Assembly (NCBI GenBank): GCA_029717555.1
Contig: JAMDHS010000069.1
Location: 25,001 to 89,000 of the forward strand
DNA length: 64,000 bases
DNA from: Peribolospora baueri
Taxonomy: Eukaryota > Basidiomycota > Peribolosporomycetes > Peribolosporales > Peribolosporaceae
Direction of reading: 5' to 3'
The position numbers and the translations under genes were made by a program. The notes below the pieces were generated by a model that made no database searches, had not been told where the DNA came from, and worked only from the letters and a program-made list of their open reading frames with translations. The stretch's first letter is position 1, and each line of letters opens with the position of its first letter. Positions 47,656 through 58,823 of this stretch are shown here, one piece after another.

Positions 47656-48544
47656 TCAATCGCTCAATCCAGAGCTTCCTTGACCGTCGTCGTCGTCCCC
47701 TTTCCGCCTCCCCGTGCTCTTCTTCGGTCTCCCTCTGCCCCTTGTCCTCGTCGACGCAGCAGCGGTCGATGACGACGTACTGCTCCTCTGTCCCCTCGCC
47801 TTGCCCTTATTGCCTCCCGTCGGAGGCACCCACTCCTCGTCATCTCCCTCAACGCGCTCCTCTTGCGGAGCAATCCGTCTCGGCGCGATGAGCTGCTCGA
47901 ACTCGTCGAAGGGCAATTCAAAATCTGTCGCTCGCCGGTGTGGAAAGGCGGGCGGGAGGCGGAAGGAAGGGTGAGAGGGTGAGAGACGGCGTTGTCTCGC
48001 TGAGGAGCCGGAGGGGGGCGGGGAGGGGGAGGGGGAAGAGGAGGAAGAAGACGAATCTTCCTGATAGTGGAACAGCGTGCGACGCAGATGTCTCTCAGCT
48101 TGCCGGCCATTGCGAACCTTTGCCGCTCATCTCAATAGACAGCGGGTCGAAACGAGACCCCATGTTCGAGACCAAAGATCTCACCATGTCGTCCAAAGCC
48201 TCCAGATCGTACATGCTCTCCAGCTGCTCCCACACGTCCTTGCTGTCCAACACGAACTCCTGTCCGTCCCCTCCCGCTCCCACATCCCCATCCTCTCCTT
48301 CTTCCTCCTCCCTCGCCTCCTCTCTCTGAGCTGCCAGCGCGTCCGATAGGTCTCGCAGGATGGCGAATGCGTGAAAGTGCTTGTGCACGCCTACGGGTCG
48401 GTGGGCCATGATGGAGCGGAGGAAGGAGAGGGTCACAGGCAGATTCGATCCGATCAACGGTTTCGGATCGGACGTCGAGGGGGACGAGGCTGGGTGGGCG
48501 GCTATGGGCGAGGAAGCAGAGCGGTGTGATGCGGAGGTGGGCAT
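47656..48544 (-). CDS. EAF7: NuA4 histone acetyltransferase subunit Eaf7 (CT20/MRGBP family)
   Basis: Subunit of NuA4, within the Eaf3-Eaf5-Eaf7 module that binds chromatin during transcription. Exons (minus): 48118-48544 and 47656-47924; 231 residues. The family core is clear: RPVGVHKHFHAFAILRDLSD, then VLDSKDVWEQLESMYDLEAL and, after the intron, FELPFDEFEQLI. The C-terminal tail is basic with an AT-hook-like GRGRPKK, then GRRKGDDDD. The donor GTTCGC is less usual, yet it is the only choice that links both halves in frame. The start codon lies 285 bp from the divergent GH85 gene. Confidence 0.85.
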
Positions 48545-48829
48545 GGCGAGGGCCCGGAAGATAGAGCATATAGTGGTGAAGCGGGGGTGGTGGTCAAGGA
48601 TGAGATGGGAGCACCACTGGAGAGGATGGCGAGGGAATGTGGCGATGGAGACGGAGATGGTGATGTGATGACAGAAGAGAGTGGACGACGACTTGTTTGC
48701 GGAGATTGATGCGATGGTCGGGCGGAAGAAGATGCATGCCGTCAATCCATCGCCGTCGATCTGGCGTCGCTGGCTGGAAGACGATTGTATGCGCTCGTGT
48801 ATGCGCGCCGCCAATAACAGCCCTCAGCA

Positions 48830-51800
48830 ATGCCACTCCGTCCACTTCAGCACCATCTCCTCGCCCGCCTCGACTCCTCCGTCCTCCCCGAGCCAGACCA
48901 CTTCAACAGCCTAGATCTCCTAAATTCGTACGTCGATACTCGCAAGGAACAAGCGGCTCGCTCGGGGCAAGGGTGGCCTCCGCCAAGTGCCCATTCTAGA
49001 GGGACCTTTGAGAGACGCCGCCGTGCGAGCTGGCGACGCTCGCGTGCGAGTCCCAATGCCGACGGAGGCAGGGTCCTCGTCTGCCACGACTTCAAGGGAG
49101 GATACACGGAAGATACGTTCGCGCGAGGATACACTCTCGAATTCCTGTGCGTCTCTCCTTCGTGACGGCCTCACGGTATCGTCTGTCCAAATCGGCACAC
49201 CTTCTGGCCATCCTGAGCGCGTCCGGAAGCTCAACCGTCTTACTTCGGGATTCTTTATGTTATGTTCAGGCAGCTGGTAGACACCTTCGTCTAGTGAGGG
49301 AGACGATCGATCGCTGAGCTGTCTGGAAGGTAGCGTGTTGACCTTTCGACCTTCGCCCTACCCTTCTTTCTTCGTCTGCTCTGGCCCATCCTCACAGCTT
49401 CTCACACAACCGAGTGACCATTCCTCCGCGCAGCTGGATCGATGCCTGTCATCATCATGGCGTTAAGGTGTTGGGAACTCTGTGAGCGTTCTTCGACGAG
49501 GATATAGGTGCTGAAAAGAGAAGGATAGGAGGAGAAAGAAAGCTGCTCTGAACCCGCAACTGTGACCTCCCCGTCCCAGCATTTTCGAATGGCGCGAGTC
49601 CAAACTCGACCTCTTCTCTCTTCTTTCCCCTGCCTCCCCTTCCTCCTTCTCCTCCTCTTCGTCACTCGTTTACCCTTACACCTTCCACCTCATCGACCTC
49701 GCCCTCTCGCGCAACTTTGACGGCTGGTTCATCAACGTCGAGACAGACCTTGACTTTTCCGAGCTGCACGGAGAAGGGGGCGATGGCAGCGCTGGAGCCA
49801 AGGAGAGGAGCATGGCCATGTATGCGGAGCGGTTGAGGACGTGGGTTGAGGAGCTGACTCGGCTAGCGAAGGAGAGGATCGGAGAGGGAGCTGAGGTGAT
49901 TTGGTGAGGCGTCCTCGTTCTTAAACCCGCTCTTCCGCTCAGCCGTGTGCAGCCTTTGAATGCCCTTCTCGTCGTTTCTCCTCACAGGTACGACTCCGTC
50001 ACTACTTCCGGAAAACTGGAATGGCAGGACGCGCTCACTCCCGCGAACTACCCCTTCTTCGCATCGTCCACGGGCATCTTCACAAACTACACTTGGTGCC
50101 ATCCACAGCGCTTCAGTCCTCCCGGCGCCTTTCCCGATCCGAGAGACGAGCCTCTGCCGCTGCTGGCGTTATCCGCGGCGATGGCGGACAGTAGTGGCAG
50201 GGAGCGTGCAAGGCAGGATGTGTATGTTGGAGTGGATGTGTTTGGGAGAGGGTGTTGGGGAGGGTGGGAGGCCTGGAAAGCTCTCCAACGGATCGGACCT
50301 CAAGGAGCTTTGGATTTCCGCAACGGTAACGCCAGAGGCGACGGCGGCGATCAACGCGGAACGACGGAGGACGAGAATGGGCGCGAGCTGGCTCTCGGCC
50401 TGTCGGTCGCTCTCTTTGCGCCTGGCTGGACGTGGGAGCGCGAATACCAACCGGCTGATGGTCAGGGAGGTGCCGTGGAGCGGACGTGGGAGGAGTGGTG
50501 GGCGGACGAGTGCAGGTTCTGGCTTGGCCCAGGCGGCCTGGACGGAAGCTTGTCGTCGACCATCGACACCAGATCCGATTTGGATCGGCAGGGCAACAGG
50601 TCTCTCTCGCAATGGTGTCCGAGGAGGATACCCGTGCTCGCGCCGCCACCGTTTCCCTTCAATACGTCTTCATCTCTAACTCGGGCCCGGTCTGGCAACG
50701 CTTTCTGGACGTCTTTCAGTCGAGGCTCCGGCGCCGCATTCTACGTTGACGGTGAGAATGTGCTTGACCTCTCGTCGAATGCAGGACGCAATGGCTGGAC
50801 GGATATGAGCGTTTGCTCTCCGAAGCCGGATCAGTTGTGGGGCGATGATGGGCAGCGACGTTTTGATCACCGTGAAATAGGCCAAACTGAGGGCGAAATC
50901 GAGCTTGTCGCTGCGTTGGTCGACGATGTCGCCTGGTTGGGAAGCAGCAGTGTTGAGGTGCGGCTCAATCCGACTTGCCGTCCTGGTCGTGACATCCTTA
51001 CACCTAAAGCCGTCACCGCCGACGTTCAGGAGCGGTTTGTGCCGCTCAACCGTATCGCTCTCGCGGGAGGCGAGCGATCCGGGGATGTCAACCTTCACGC
51101 CACGGTCATATATCGGCCGAGCGACTTGACCGTGTCTCTGCTCCACGATGTCGCAGTCGCCCTTCGTTCGGACACGGATTCGCCCACCGTCGATTACACG
51201 GTTCTGCGAAAGGACTACCGCGAGCTCGCGAACGGCTGGCGCAGGATCGATACTGTCTTTCAGCCACGGTCCGCGTCGTCGATGGCTGTCGACGTCATCT
51301 TGGGCCTTTCGGTGACCGTCGGAGCGGACGACAGTTCGAGGCGAGACTGGGATCGTCTGGTCGCTCAGAAGACTCCGCTCCTCCATGTCGGTTTGCTATC
51401 GCTCTTTCGAGGCGATTGGTCGAGGCGGGTGGCGGCGCGGGCAAGTCGAAGATACGGGACGACGGGTTCAAGTTCGAGACCTTCCGCGCTCACCTGGGTC
51501 GAGGTCAATTCTCCGTTGGGCGAGGGCGACAAGTCGCTATGGGGCGTCCTAAACTGGGATGGGAGCACGGGGACAGAAGACAAGCCTTCAGAGGCGGATC
51601 TCTACTTCGTTTACGCCTCCTTTGAAGGCGTACCTTCTCTTACATCATCCCAGGACGTGCCGTCTCCGTCGAACAAGCCAATCTTCTTAGGTACTTCCAC
51701 CTTCGAAGATGCTCCCACTCGCTTTTTCGTCGCCGGACTCACCCTCCCGCCAGAGATGGAGGAGCTTGGCGGTGGTGCGGTTTCGGTGACGTTCGTGGTG

Positions 51801-51875
51801 CGCGCTGTGGATGAATTGGGCGACGTGGAGGATTGGGAGGCTGCGCTGCGGACGAGGCCTATCACGATCCGATGA
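48830..51875 (+). CDS. GH85 endo-beta-N-acetylglucosaminidase (ENGase)
   Basis: Cuts the chitobiose core of N-glycans. Exons: 48830-49146, 49270-49293, 49398-49481, 49580-49903, 49988-51875; 878 residues. Family blocks: VLVCHDFKGGY, LVDTFVYFSHNRVTIPP, ACHHHGVKVLGTLIFEW, then the catalytic stretch GWFINVETDLDF (Asn and Glu of the active site), WYDSVTTSGKLEWQDAL, FTNYTW and DVYVGVDVFGRGCWGG. About 500 residues follow, probably beta-sandwich modules. There is no signal peptide at the chosen ATG, which fits a cytosolic enzyme. Residues of exon 1 before VLVCHDF are Arg-rich and unconvincing, so the 5' end may be spliced differently. Confidence 0.9.
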
Positions 51876-52255
51876 GGGCGTCAAGTGTCTTGTCGTTCTG
51901 GTTTTTACTGCCGGCGGCAAAGGTGTTGAAAATGGGTACAGACCACGACGGAACGCCTGGATCGGAGATCTACGAGACGTCTTGCAATGGCCGGGGGGAG
52001 GAAAAGAAGTGTTGGCGAGCCGATGTTTCCCCCAGGTATGGATGACCGAATCACGACAGCGGAATGCCAAGACGTATATTTACGGAAGGGGCTGGGAATA
52101 GCGATGGGGCGTGGAACGACTACATTAGGAGGGGCGAAAAAAAAACGACACGATACGACGCGGGTGTACGAAACGATCGAGTCACCGGCCGGAGCGCGAT
52201 CACCCCTTCCCGAAGGAAGGGGAACGACGAAAAAGGTAAAGAGGGACGGCGCGGA
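51876..52255. other. convergent intergenic region, GH85 / FAD oxidase
   Basis: 380 bp between two stop codons; nothing recognisable. Confidence 0.5.
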
Positions 52256-54581
52256 CTAGACAAACTTCCAACCGCCGGCGCGAAGCATGAGGCCGTCGGG
52301 GTCGTAGCGCATCCTTAGCTGCTTGAGGCGGTCCACGTCCGCGTACATGTCTTTGAGCGGAGTGTGAGGGGCTGCATAGTTGCTACTCGATGGCGAGGAG
52401 CGCGAGGACAATATGGGAAAGGATGGTTAGACGAGGGAGGGAAATGAGCGAGACGATGCGTCCAAGGTTGGAGAGGCACTCACGGATACTTAAGACCCCC
52501 GCCTACGTCGCTATCCAGCTGCGCCGTCGATTTGAGCAGTGTATTCGTGAACAAGTCGTCGTCGTCGGGATCGGTCCAGCTGTACTGGATGGTGAGAGGG
52601 AAGACGGCGTGGCTGGGAGAGTGCTCGTAGGCTGAAGGCGTGGCTTGGTCCCAGTAGGAGGGGAGGTAAGGCTCAAGGAGGTAGGAGACGGAGGCGTGCG
52701 GGTCGTGGCGGAGGAGAGCGGGTCCCCACGAGTCGCGCTGAGCACGTTCGTAAACAAAAGACAGGGAATTGTTAGTGGTAATGGTCGATACAATGAGAAA
52801 GATCGGAGGGTCTACCTGAGCTACATTGGCCTTCGTCACGTTATCGGAAAGATCCTGGAAGCTAACAGTAGAAAACAGAGTCCTGTCGGAGAGGCGATCG
52901 GCACGCATACAAAAGATCAGCTGCGCGAAAGACCCAAGTGACTCTAATTCAAGGGCACATGGAGACATGTCGGAAAGCTCACCGGGTGCCATCGGTCTGG
53001 CTCACGGAGGGCAGAGTGCTTTCGACCAAATCGGCATACGATCGTCGCTTAAAGTCATTCTTCGCCGCGGGAATGCTGGGGGGTTTTCCGCGGACAGACG
53101 ACAGAAGAGCAAGGGTGAGGCCCAGGCAGCGACCATGCCATGTCGCACCCTATCGCAACTGGCACGGCTGCGTGGGAGTGCTCACGAGAGGAACGCGTCA
53201 AACACGGATGGCTTGTGATCTCCGTTGAAGAAGAGCAAACAAGTCTCCGACGGCTGGGGGCATCGGAGAGTAGAAGAGAGGTCATTCAGTGAGAGTTCCA
53301 CCGACGACCAGTCGGCGCCTCCGTGAAGAGCAAAGCCCACCCCGGAGGCATCGTAGTCGAAGAAGATCATGGCGACCGCGTTAGGGTCCTTATTGTTCTG
53401 AGCGAAATTGACGGCCGTATCACGGACTTGGTCGGCGTGTCCGGGCTTGAAAGTGATTATGCCGGCATAGACAGGTCCCTGGCGGTAGGCCTTGATACGG
53501 AAGTTGGTTACGATGCTGGAGGAGGACGGAAGGGAGGTTGGGACCGGCAGGGCGTCCTCAGCGACAGCCGCAACGAAGCAAAATTTCAGAGTGATAAAAG
53601 AAGCGGTGGAGTGAATACGCACCCAAAATTGTTTCCACCGCCTTTGAGCGCGTAAAACAAGTCGGGATCGGATCTGGCGTCGACAACGGAAATGCTCGAG
53701 TCCTTGGGACTGACGACAGTATAGCTGACGACGTTGTCGACGGCTAAGCCGTGCAGGTTGCTCAGGAAGCTGTATCCGCCGCCCAGAAGTAGTCCCGGCA
53801 CGCCAACTGTGGCCGCGCGGCCGCCGATGGCGGTGAGGCCGTAGGGGTCAAGAGCGTTGTACAGTTCGTCCCACGTCCAGCCTGGGCCTACGTCGACTTC
53901 GGCTGCGGGATGATCGTTCGAATGGGCGGAAGAGCGGAGGCTCAGGGGCTGCATGCTCGAAGCGTTAGACTGCAAACTGTCTCCGTGCGAAAGGGAGCGA
54001 CCAAAGGGGAAGTTGCTATGCAACTTAAACTGGCGCAGACGGTTGAGAGAGACGAGAACTCCGCGGGTGGAGGAAAATCCGGGATTGAAGGCATGGCCTC
54101 CACCTAGGACGCCGAAAAGGACGTCGGGAAATTGGCGCAGGGTCGTCATCTTGAGGAGTCAGAGAAGAGAGAGGTGGAAAAAGAAGTGAACATGCAGCAA
54201 GTAGGTGCGTAAAGAAGGGAAGAGGCTCACGATGACCACCACGTCATTTTCATTACCGGGCTCTACGGAGCATGTAGCTGGCTGTCTCGACTGGACGTTA
54301 GCCGGGCGGCTTACGTCGGCATCATAACCAGAGGTGCCTAGCGGATGGGGCGACAAGAAAAGAGACATTATCAACAAGGAACATCCTCGACAGATACAGA
54401 TATCATCGGATCGCCGCCCACCTGGATAGAAGACCTTTCCGTCGCTCGACAAGCGCTTCTCCAGTTGCTTGCACACATCCAGGACGCTGCCGTCGCCGCC
54501 GCCGGCCATGTCGTTCTGTGCCGACAAGGACGCGGCGAGACGGACTGAGGTAAATGCTAGAAGAACGGGGAGGATGAGCAT
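52256..54581 (-). CDS. secreted FAD-linked oxidase, berberine-bridge-enzyme type
   Basis: Exons (minus): 54422-54581, 54231-54337, 53623-54149, 53186-53515, 52983-53075, 52816-52882, 52484-52737, 52256-52382; 554 residues. MLILPVLLAFTSVRLAASLS is a likely signal peptide. The FAD-binding domain follows: VLGGGHAFNPGFSST (the His matches the one that holds FAD covalently in this family), VDVGPGWTWDELYNAL, GLTAIGGRAATVGVPGLLLG, GLAVDNVVSYTVV and YALKGGGNNFGIVT. The C-terminal BBE segment reads YPNYAAPHTPLKDMY...YDPDGLMLRAGGWKFV. Members oxidise sugars, alcohols or alkaloid precursors; the substrate cannot be told. The conserved CXXV/C second flavin link is not evident (GVPGLLLGGG), so FAD may be attached only once. 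Junctions between 52.8 and 53.1 kb are the least certain. Confidence 0.88.
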
Positions 54582-54792
54582 GGGTAACGAGGGTGGGGCG
54601 AAACGCTGAGAAAGACAATAGGAGCGTGTGACTCGGGTTTGCGTCAGTCAGAGGGTTAGGGAGAGAAGAGTGTGAGGCACACTGGTCTAGATAAATAGGA
54701 GCAAGGTGCTAGCTAGGAAGAAGAGAGCTCGAAGCGAAGTGAAGGTCCGCCGTCCTCTCTCTGGGCTTCGACTTCGAGGTTGGGCGTCGGTC

Positions 54793-54893
54793 GAAGGCGA
54801 GAAGGCGAGAAGGCGAGAAGGCGAGAAGGCGGCCCATCGAGGGCACACGCGACGCGACGCGATGCGACGCGACGCGATGCGACGCGACCTCTT
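54793..54893. repeat. 8-bp GAAGGCGA repeat and adjoining GCGAC/GCGAT repeat
   Basis: Four to five GAAGGCGA units at 54793-54831, followed after about 18 bp by an array of GCGAC and GCGAT pentamers at 54850-54892. Confidence 0.85.
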
Positions 54894-55068
54894 ATCTGCT
54901 CGAGCACGACGTGGAAGGATCGTTTTACGTCCTACAGAAGGAAGGCAGGATGCCAAACAAGCGGCCAAGCTAGCCATGCCTGTATATTTGTTCGTCATGA
55001 GCCGACGGAGCACGGCACGTTTGTCAAAAGCCTCCGAAGAATTCTTGGACCCGTTAATGTAGACTATA

Positions 55069-55152
55069 GACGTGTTATTGTAGAATATAGACACGTTACT
55101 GTTAAATGTAGACATGTTACGGTAAAATATGGACACGTTACCGTAAAATATG
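55069..55152. repeat. four tandem copies of a 21-bp AT-rich unit
   Basis: Units begin at 55069, 55090, 55111 and 55132, each of the form GACACGTTACNGTAAAATATG with a few changes; a fifth partial copy follows. The exact 21-bp spacing is about two DNA turns. Confidence 0.88.
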
Positions 55153-56012
55153 GATACCCTCTGCAGTCTTTGACGGCCTGAATGTTAATTAAGGATGCGC
55201 AAAAGTCAATATCGATCACCATAATGTCATTCTTGATGGCAAAGAACGTAGAAGTCAAACAGCCCAATAGTCCATCTTGCTTTCGTCGGCTCCATCCCTA
55301 CATACATTCCTCCATCCCTCTACCACCCCTCGCCTCTCGGTCCCAACGCGAGTGACGAAGAGGAGCGGGATCGAGCGTGTACTTTCCTGTTCCTTTTTAC
55401 CCTTATCTTCTCTGTCCGTTTCTTTGTCTGCTGCGCTTTGTTTTGGCTGTCCATATGTATTCAATCCTTTCTGACTCGAAGCACGTTTCGATCCGACACG
55501 GTGTAACCGTCCCTTCGAAGGACGACATGGTACGATACGCAATTAGTGATACCCTGTTTGTTTTACGCCGACTGCCCTACATGTAGACTACCAGTCGGCC
55601 GTGCGCCGCGTGTGGAAGACGCTTGCGTTCGACGGTATATCGCATCGTGCTGCGCTGTGCTTGGCTCTGAAGGTCGGCCGTGATTAATTTTTGGGTAAGC
55701 AAGATGAACATTCAACATCTCAACATTGGAGTTTGGGTAAACAAGGTTTATGTTTGGTTTAACAAGATTCGAAGGCGGACGAGTGGCCGCAGCAAAGATC
55801 ACGTGGAGCTCGGCGCGATCATGACACATGCCGATCGATCGAGCGAAGAGGTGGAGGTGGAGGGAGGTGGAGTGGAGATCGGCGGCCGGCGGACGGCGGA
55901 GGGGAAGACAGACGCCCATCTTCCCTCTTTAGCACCACTCCACTCACTCGGCTTGTCCTAACCATCCTCTCATCCCTTCAGAGTCCATCGAGAAAAAAAC
56001 ACAATCGCAACC

Positions 56013-57549
56013 ATGCCGGCTACCGCAGAGACCCAGAGCTACAGGTTCAACCGTGAGTGCGAGTCCTCCGACGGCCCTCGTCCTATCCTTGGTCTGTGGG
56101 GGGACTGGAGTGAAGAAATGAGGGAAGGGCGGGGAGGGGCCTGCGGGAGACGAGCGTTGGATGAACGCGGAACGGAGGAGGACAAGCGGCGACTTGCGCC
56201 TTTATTAAAGCCGGCGCAAAGGCGTTCGATCGGGCGTGGTGGGCGACGAGGCCGCGAGGGTGGTAGAGCTGACCGCGAGGGTCGTCGAGATGTCTCTGAG
56301 GTTTCCTTTCTCACAAATTGGCGTCTCCTTTTCTTTGTTTATCTTTTCTATTGGGCCTCGTCCCTTTTGCACGCCGCCTCGCCTACCGGCCTGGCCGCCC
56401 GTGCGACAATGTAGACACGATGCTCCGCGTCAAGGATCCCAAGGCGTCGCTGGACTTTTACGAGAACATCCTCGGCATGGGTGGGTTGAATGGAGTCGTC
56501 TCTTCGACAAACGTTGATGGGGCGAACGAACGGATTCACTGATGCCGCCGTCTCTATGATCGACGATGTGGGACAGACCTCATTGACAAGCACGAAGCCG
56601 AGTGAGTGGCGGCGCGTGACTTTGAAAGCCACACGTCACACATATTTCCGATGGCCTCTCGCGGCTTATCGTACCGTCTCTCCAAATCATACGCGCAGGA
56701 CCTTTACCCTCTTCTTCCTCGGCTATCAGCACCAGAAGGGTGTCGAGCGCTCCAAGAGGGAGGCGCTCTTGGAGCTCACGTAAGTCCCTCTCGCGGTGGA
56801 GAGCGATCAAGTGGAGGTTAGGCTAGGCTCAGTGTATCATGTCATCCCTCAAACGCATTCGTAGTTGGAACCACGGCACGGAGAAGGATGACAGCTTCAA
56901 GGGCTACCACAACGGCAACAGCGAGCCTAGGGGTGCGTTCCATGCATCGTTCATCTCCTCGCCGCTGTGTCTCGCTGACGATGGGCCTTGTCTGCGGACG
57001 GTGGACGAACGACGGACGCAGGGTTCGGACACATTGCCATCTCTGTGGACAACATCCAGGCGTGCTGCGACCGTCTGGAGAAGCTGGGCGTCAAGTTCCA
57101 GAAGAAGCTTACGGAGGGTAGGATGAAGTGCGTATCGCGCCTATCGTGGTTCCGACGACTAGGTTGTAGGTTTGCGGTGACTGATTTTGTTATTGTTCGA
57201 CTCGGTGTTGGAATGCGTGGTGGGGTGCCGTGCCGTTTTAGGAACATTGCGTTCGGTGAGCATGGCGGAGTGTGGAGACAGAAGTGAATGGCGCTGACGG
57301 GTTGTGGTCTTTGCTTGTGTCTCGTTTCAGCGCTTGACCGTAAGTAGCGTCTTTTCGAGCGCCGAATTGAATCGAATCACTAACGACAGCCTGCGTTGTC
57401 TGACGGTTCCTTAGCCGATGGCTACTGGGTGGTGAGTATGGCTGTGGGCAGTCCGCATCCCGCTCTCACACGGACGGCCACTGACGCCGGGCTGTTGGTT
57501 GGCCGCCGCTGTTGTACAGGAGATCATCCAGATGCAGGACAAGATCTAA
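56013..57549 (+). CDS. GLO1: lactoylglutathione lyase (glyoxalase I)
   Basis: Converts the methylglyoxal-glutathione adduct to S-lactoylglutathione. Ten exons: 56013-56052, 56415-56480, 56577-56601, 56699-56779, 56865-56932, 57022-57127, 57242-57255, 57331-57339, 57415-57431, 57520-57549; 151 residues, so a single-domain enzyme unlike the duplicated yeast Glo1. Motifs: HTMLRVKDPKASLDFYENIL, TFTLFFLGYQ, LELTWNHGTE (metal Glu), GFGHIAISVDN (metal His), RMKNIAFALDPDGYWVEIIQ (metal Glu in VEI). Exons of 25, 14, 9 and 17 nt are needed for this otherwise textbook sequence. Confidence 0.95.
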
Positions 57550-58823
57550 CCTGGCACAAGAGCTCCCGCGTTGACGACGGTATGAGGAAAGGCGTTTTCG
57601 ACGGTATGAGGAAGGCGTTGTTGTATGTAGGAAGAGATGCCGTGGCGGGTTCGTGAACAGCCGAACTTTTTTTTTATACCGAAATGAACACGAGTGAAAC
57701 GAAATTGGACGGTGGTCGTATCGTATCGTACCCCAATGGTTTGGTTGGGTTGCCGTGTGGATGTACATATTTGGAGAGAGGGAAGGAGGATGGGATGGAT
57801 GGGATGGATGGATGGATGGATGGATGGATGGTTCCTGACTGAGTCTATTTCGGGGTTACGGCCCCGACTAATCATCGGAGGCTAGTCTGTCTTTCCCCTT
57901 CCTCCTCCCCCATCGCCGGCACGCACGCCGGAGCTGCGCACGGCCGAGGGACGGCTGCGGATGGGCCGGCTGCGGCTGCGGAGCGGCTTGCCGCAGTCGA
58001 GCCAATCCCGCAGTCATTCAATCCGTCCGTCCGTCTCTTTCTTCGAAGGACGCTCATGTCGCGCTTTGCGTCGTCCCGTCTCGGCGACTGCGGCTGCGGG
58101 TCCGCGGTGGCGCTCGTGTGGGTGCCTTTGCTGCGGCGTCCGTCAGGGCGGGAAGGAACAGTAGTGGCTTATTATTAGTTGACTAAGGCGTCGCTGAGCG
58201 ATCCTCGCCTGCTCGCTAGTTAACACTAACGGAACGATCGTCGGCGTCGGCCCGCTGATAACCATCATCTGCCTCTTTCTTTTTCTTCTCCCATCCATCC
58301 ATCCATGGCCGTCGGCGGCATCCATTGCCGCTCCACCGCCGAGCATGGCCACTGCCGAGGCCATATCCACGTTCCCTTCCCTTCTTTCCTTTTTCCCTTT
58401 CTCGTACTGCCCGGGATGCGTGCGAGCGATGCAATGCGTGCGATGCGATGCAATGACCAATGATCAATGATGGATATGATGCGCAGACGACATCCGCAAT
58501 ACTCACCCCCTTTCTTGCACTGCTTGCCCCGGCCAACGCCCACCCACATCAATCACATCCACCGCTCCACCGCTCACCCTTATTTATCTCCTCGCCCTCC
58601 TCATTGCCTCCTCTCCTCCCTCCCCAGTCTCCCTCTCCGCCCTCGTACTTCTCCCACCCTCGTACTTCTCCCCCACGCTCGTTCTCTGTCCGGACAGACG
58701 GCGCACAGACAACAAAGGAGTCCTACCATCTACCTTACCCAATCTTACCCTCTATATCCATCCTCCCAACCACAGCCTCGCCCGCCGAGCTCACTTCTCT
58801 CCATCCCGTCCTAGACTGACACG
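57550..58823. repeat. intergenic region with a GGAT microsatellite
   Basis: GLO1 3' flank and GH16 promoter. A GGAT repeat lies at 57789-57831 and a shorter CATC run at 58291-58304. The 200 bp before the GH16 start are pyrimidine-rich. No gene seen. Confidence 0.7.

Larger units (their letters stand above)
54582..56012. other. divergent intergenic region with several tandem repeats
   Basis: 1.4 kb between the FAD oxidase and GLO1 start codons. Besides the repeats listed separately, an AT-rich patch at 55680-55770 has loosely repeated GGGTAA(G/A)CAAG-like strings. No gene seen. Confidence 0.5.
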
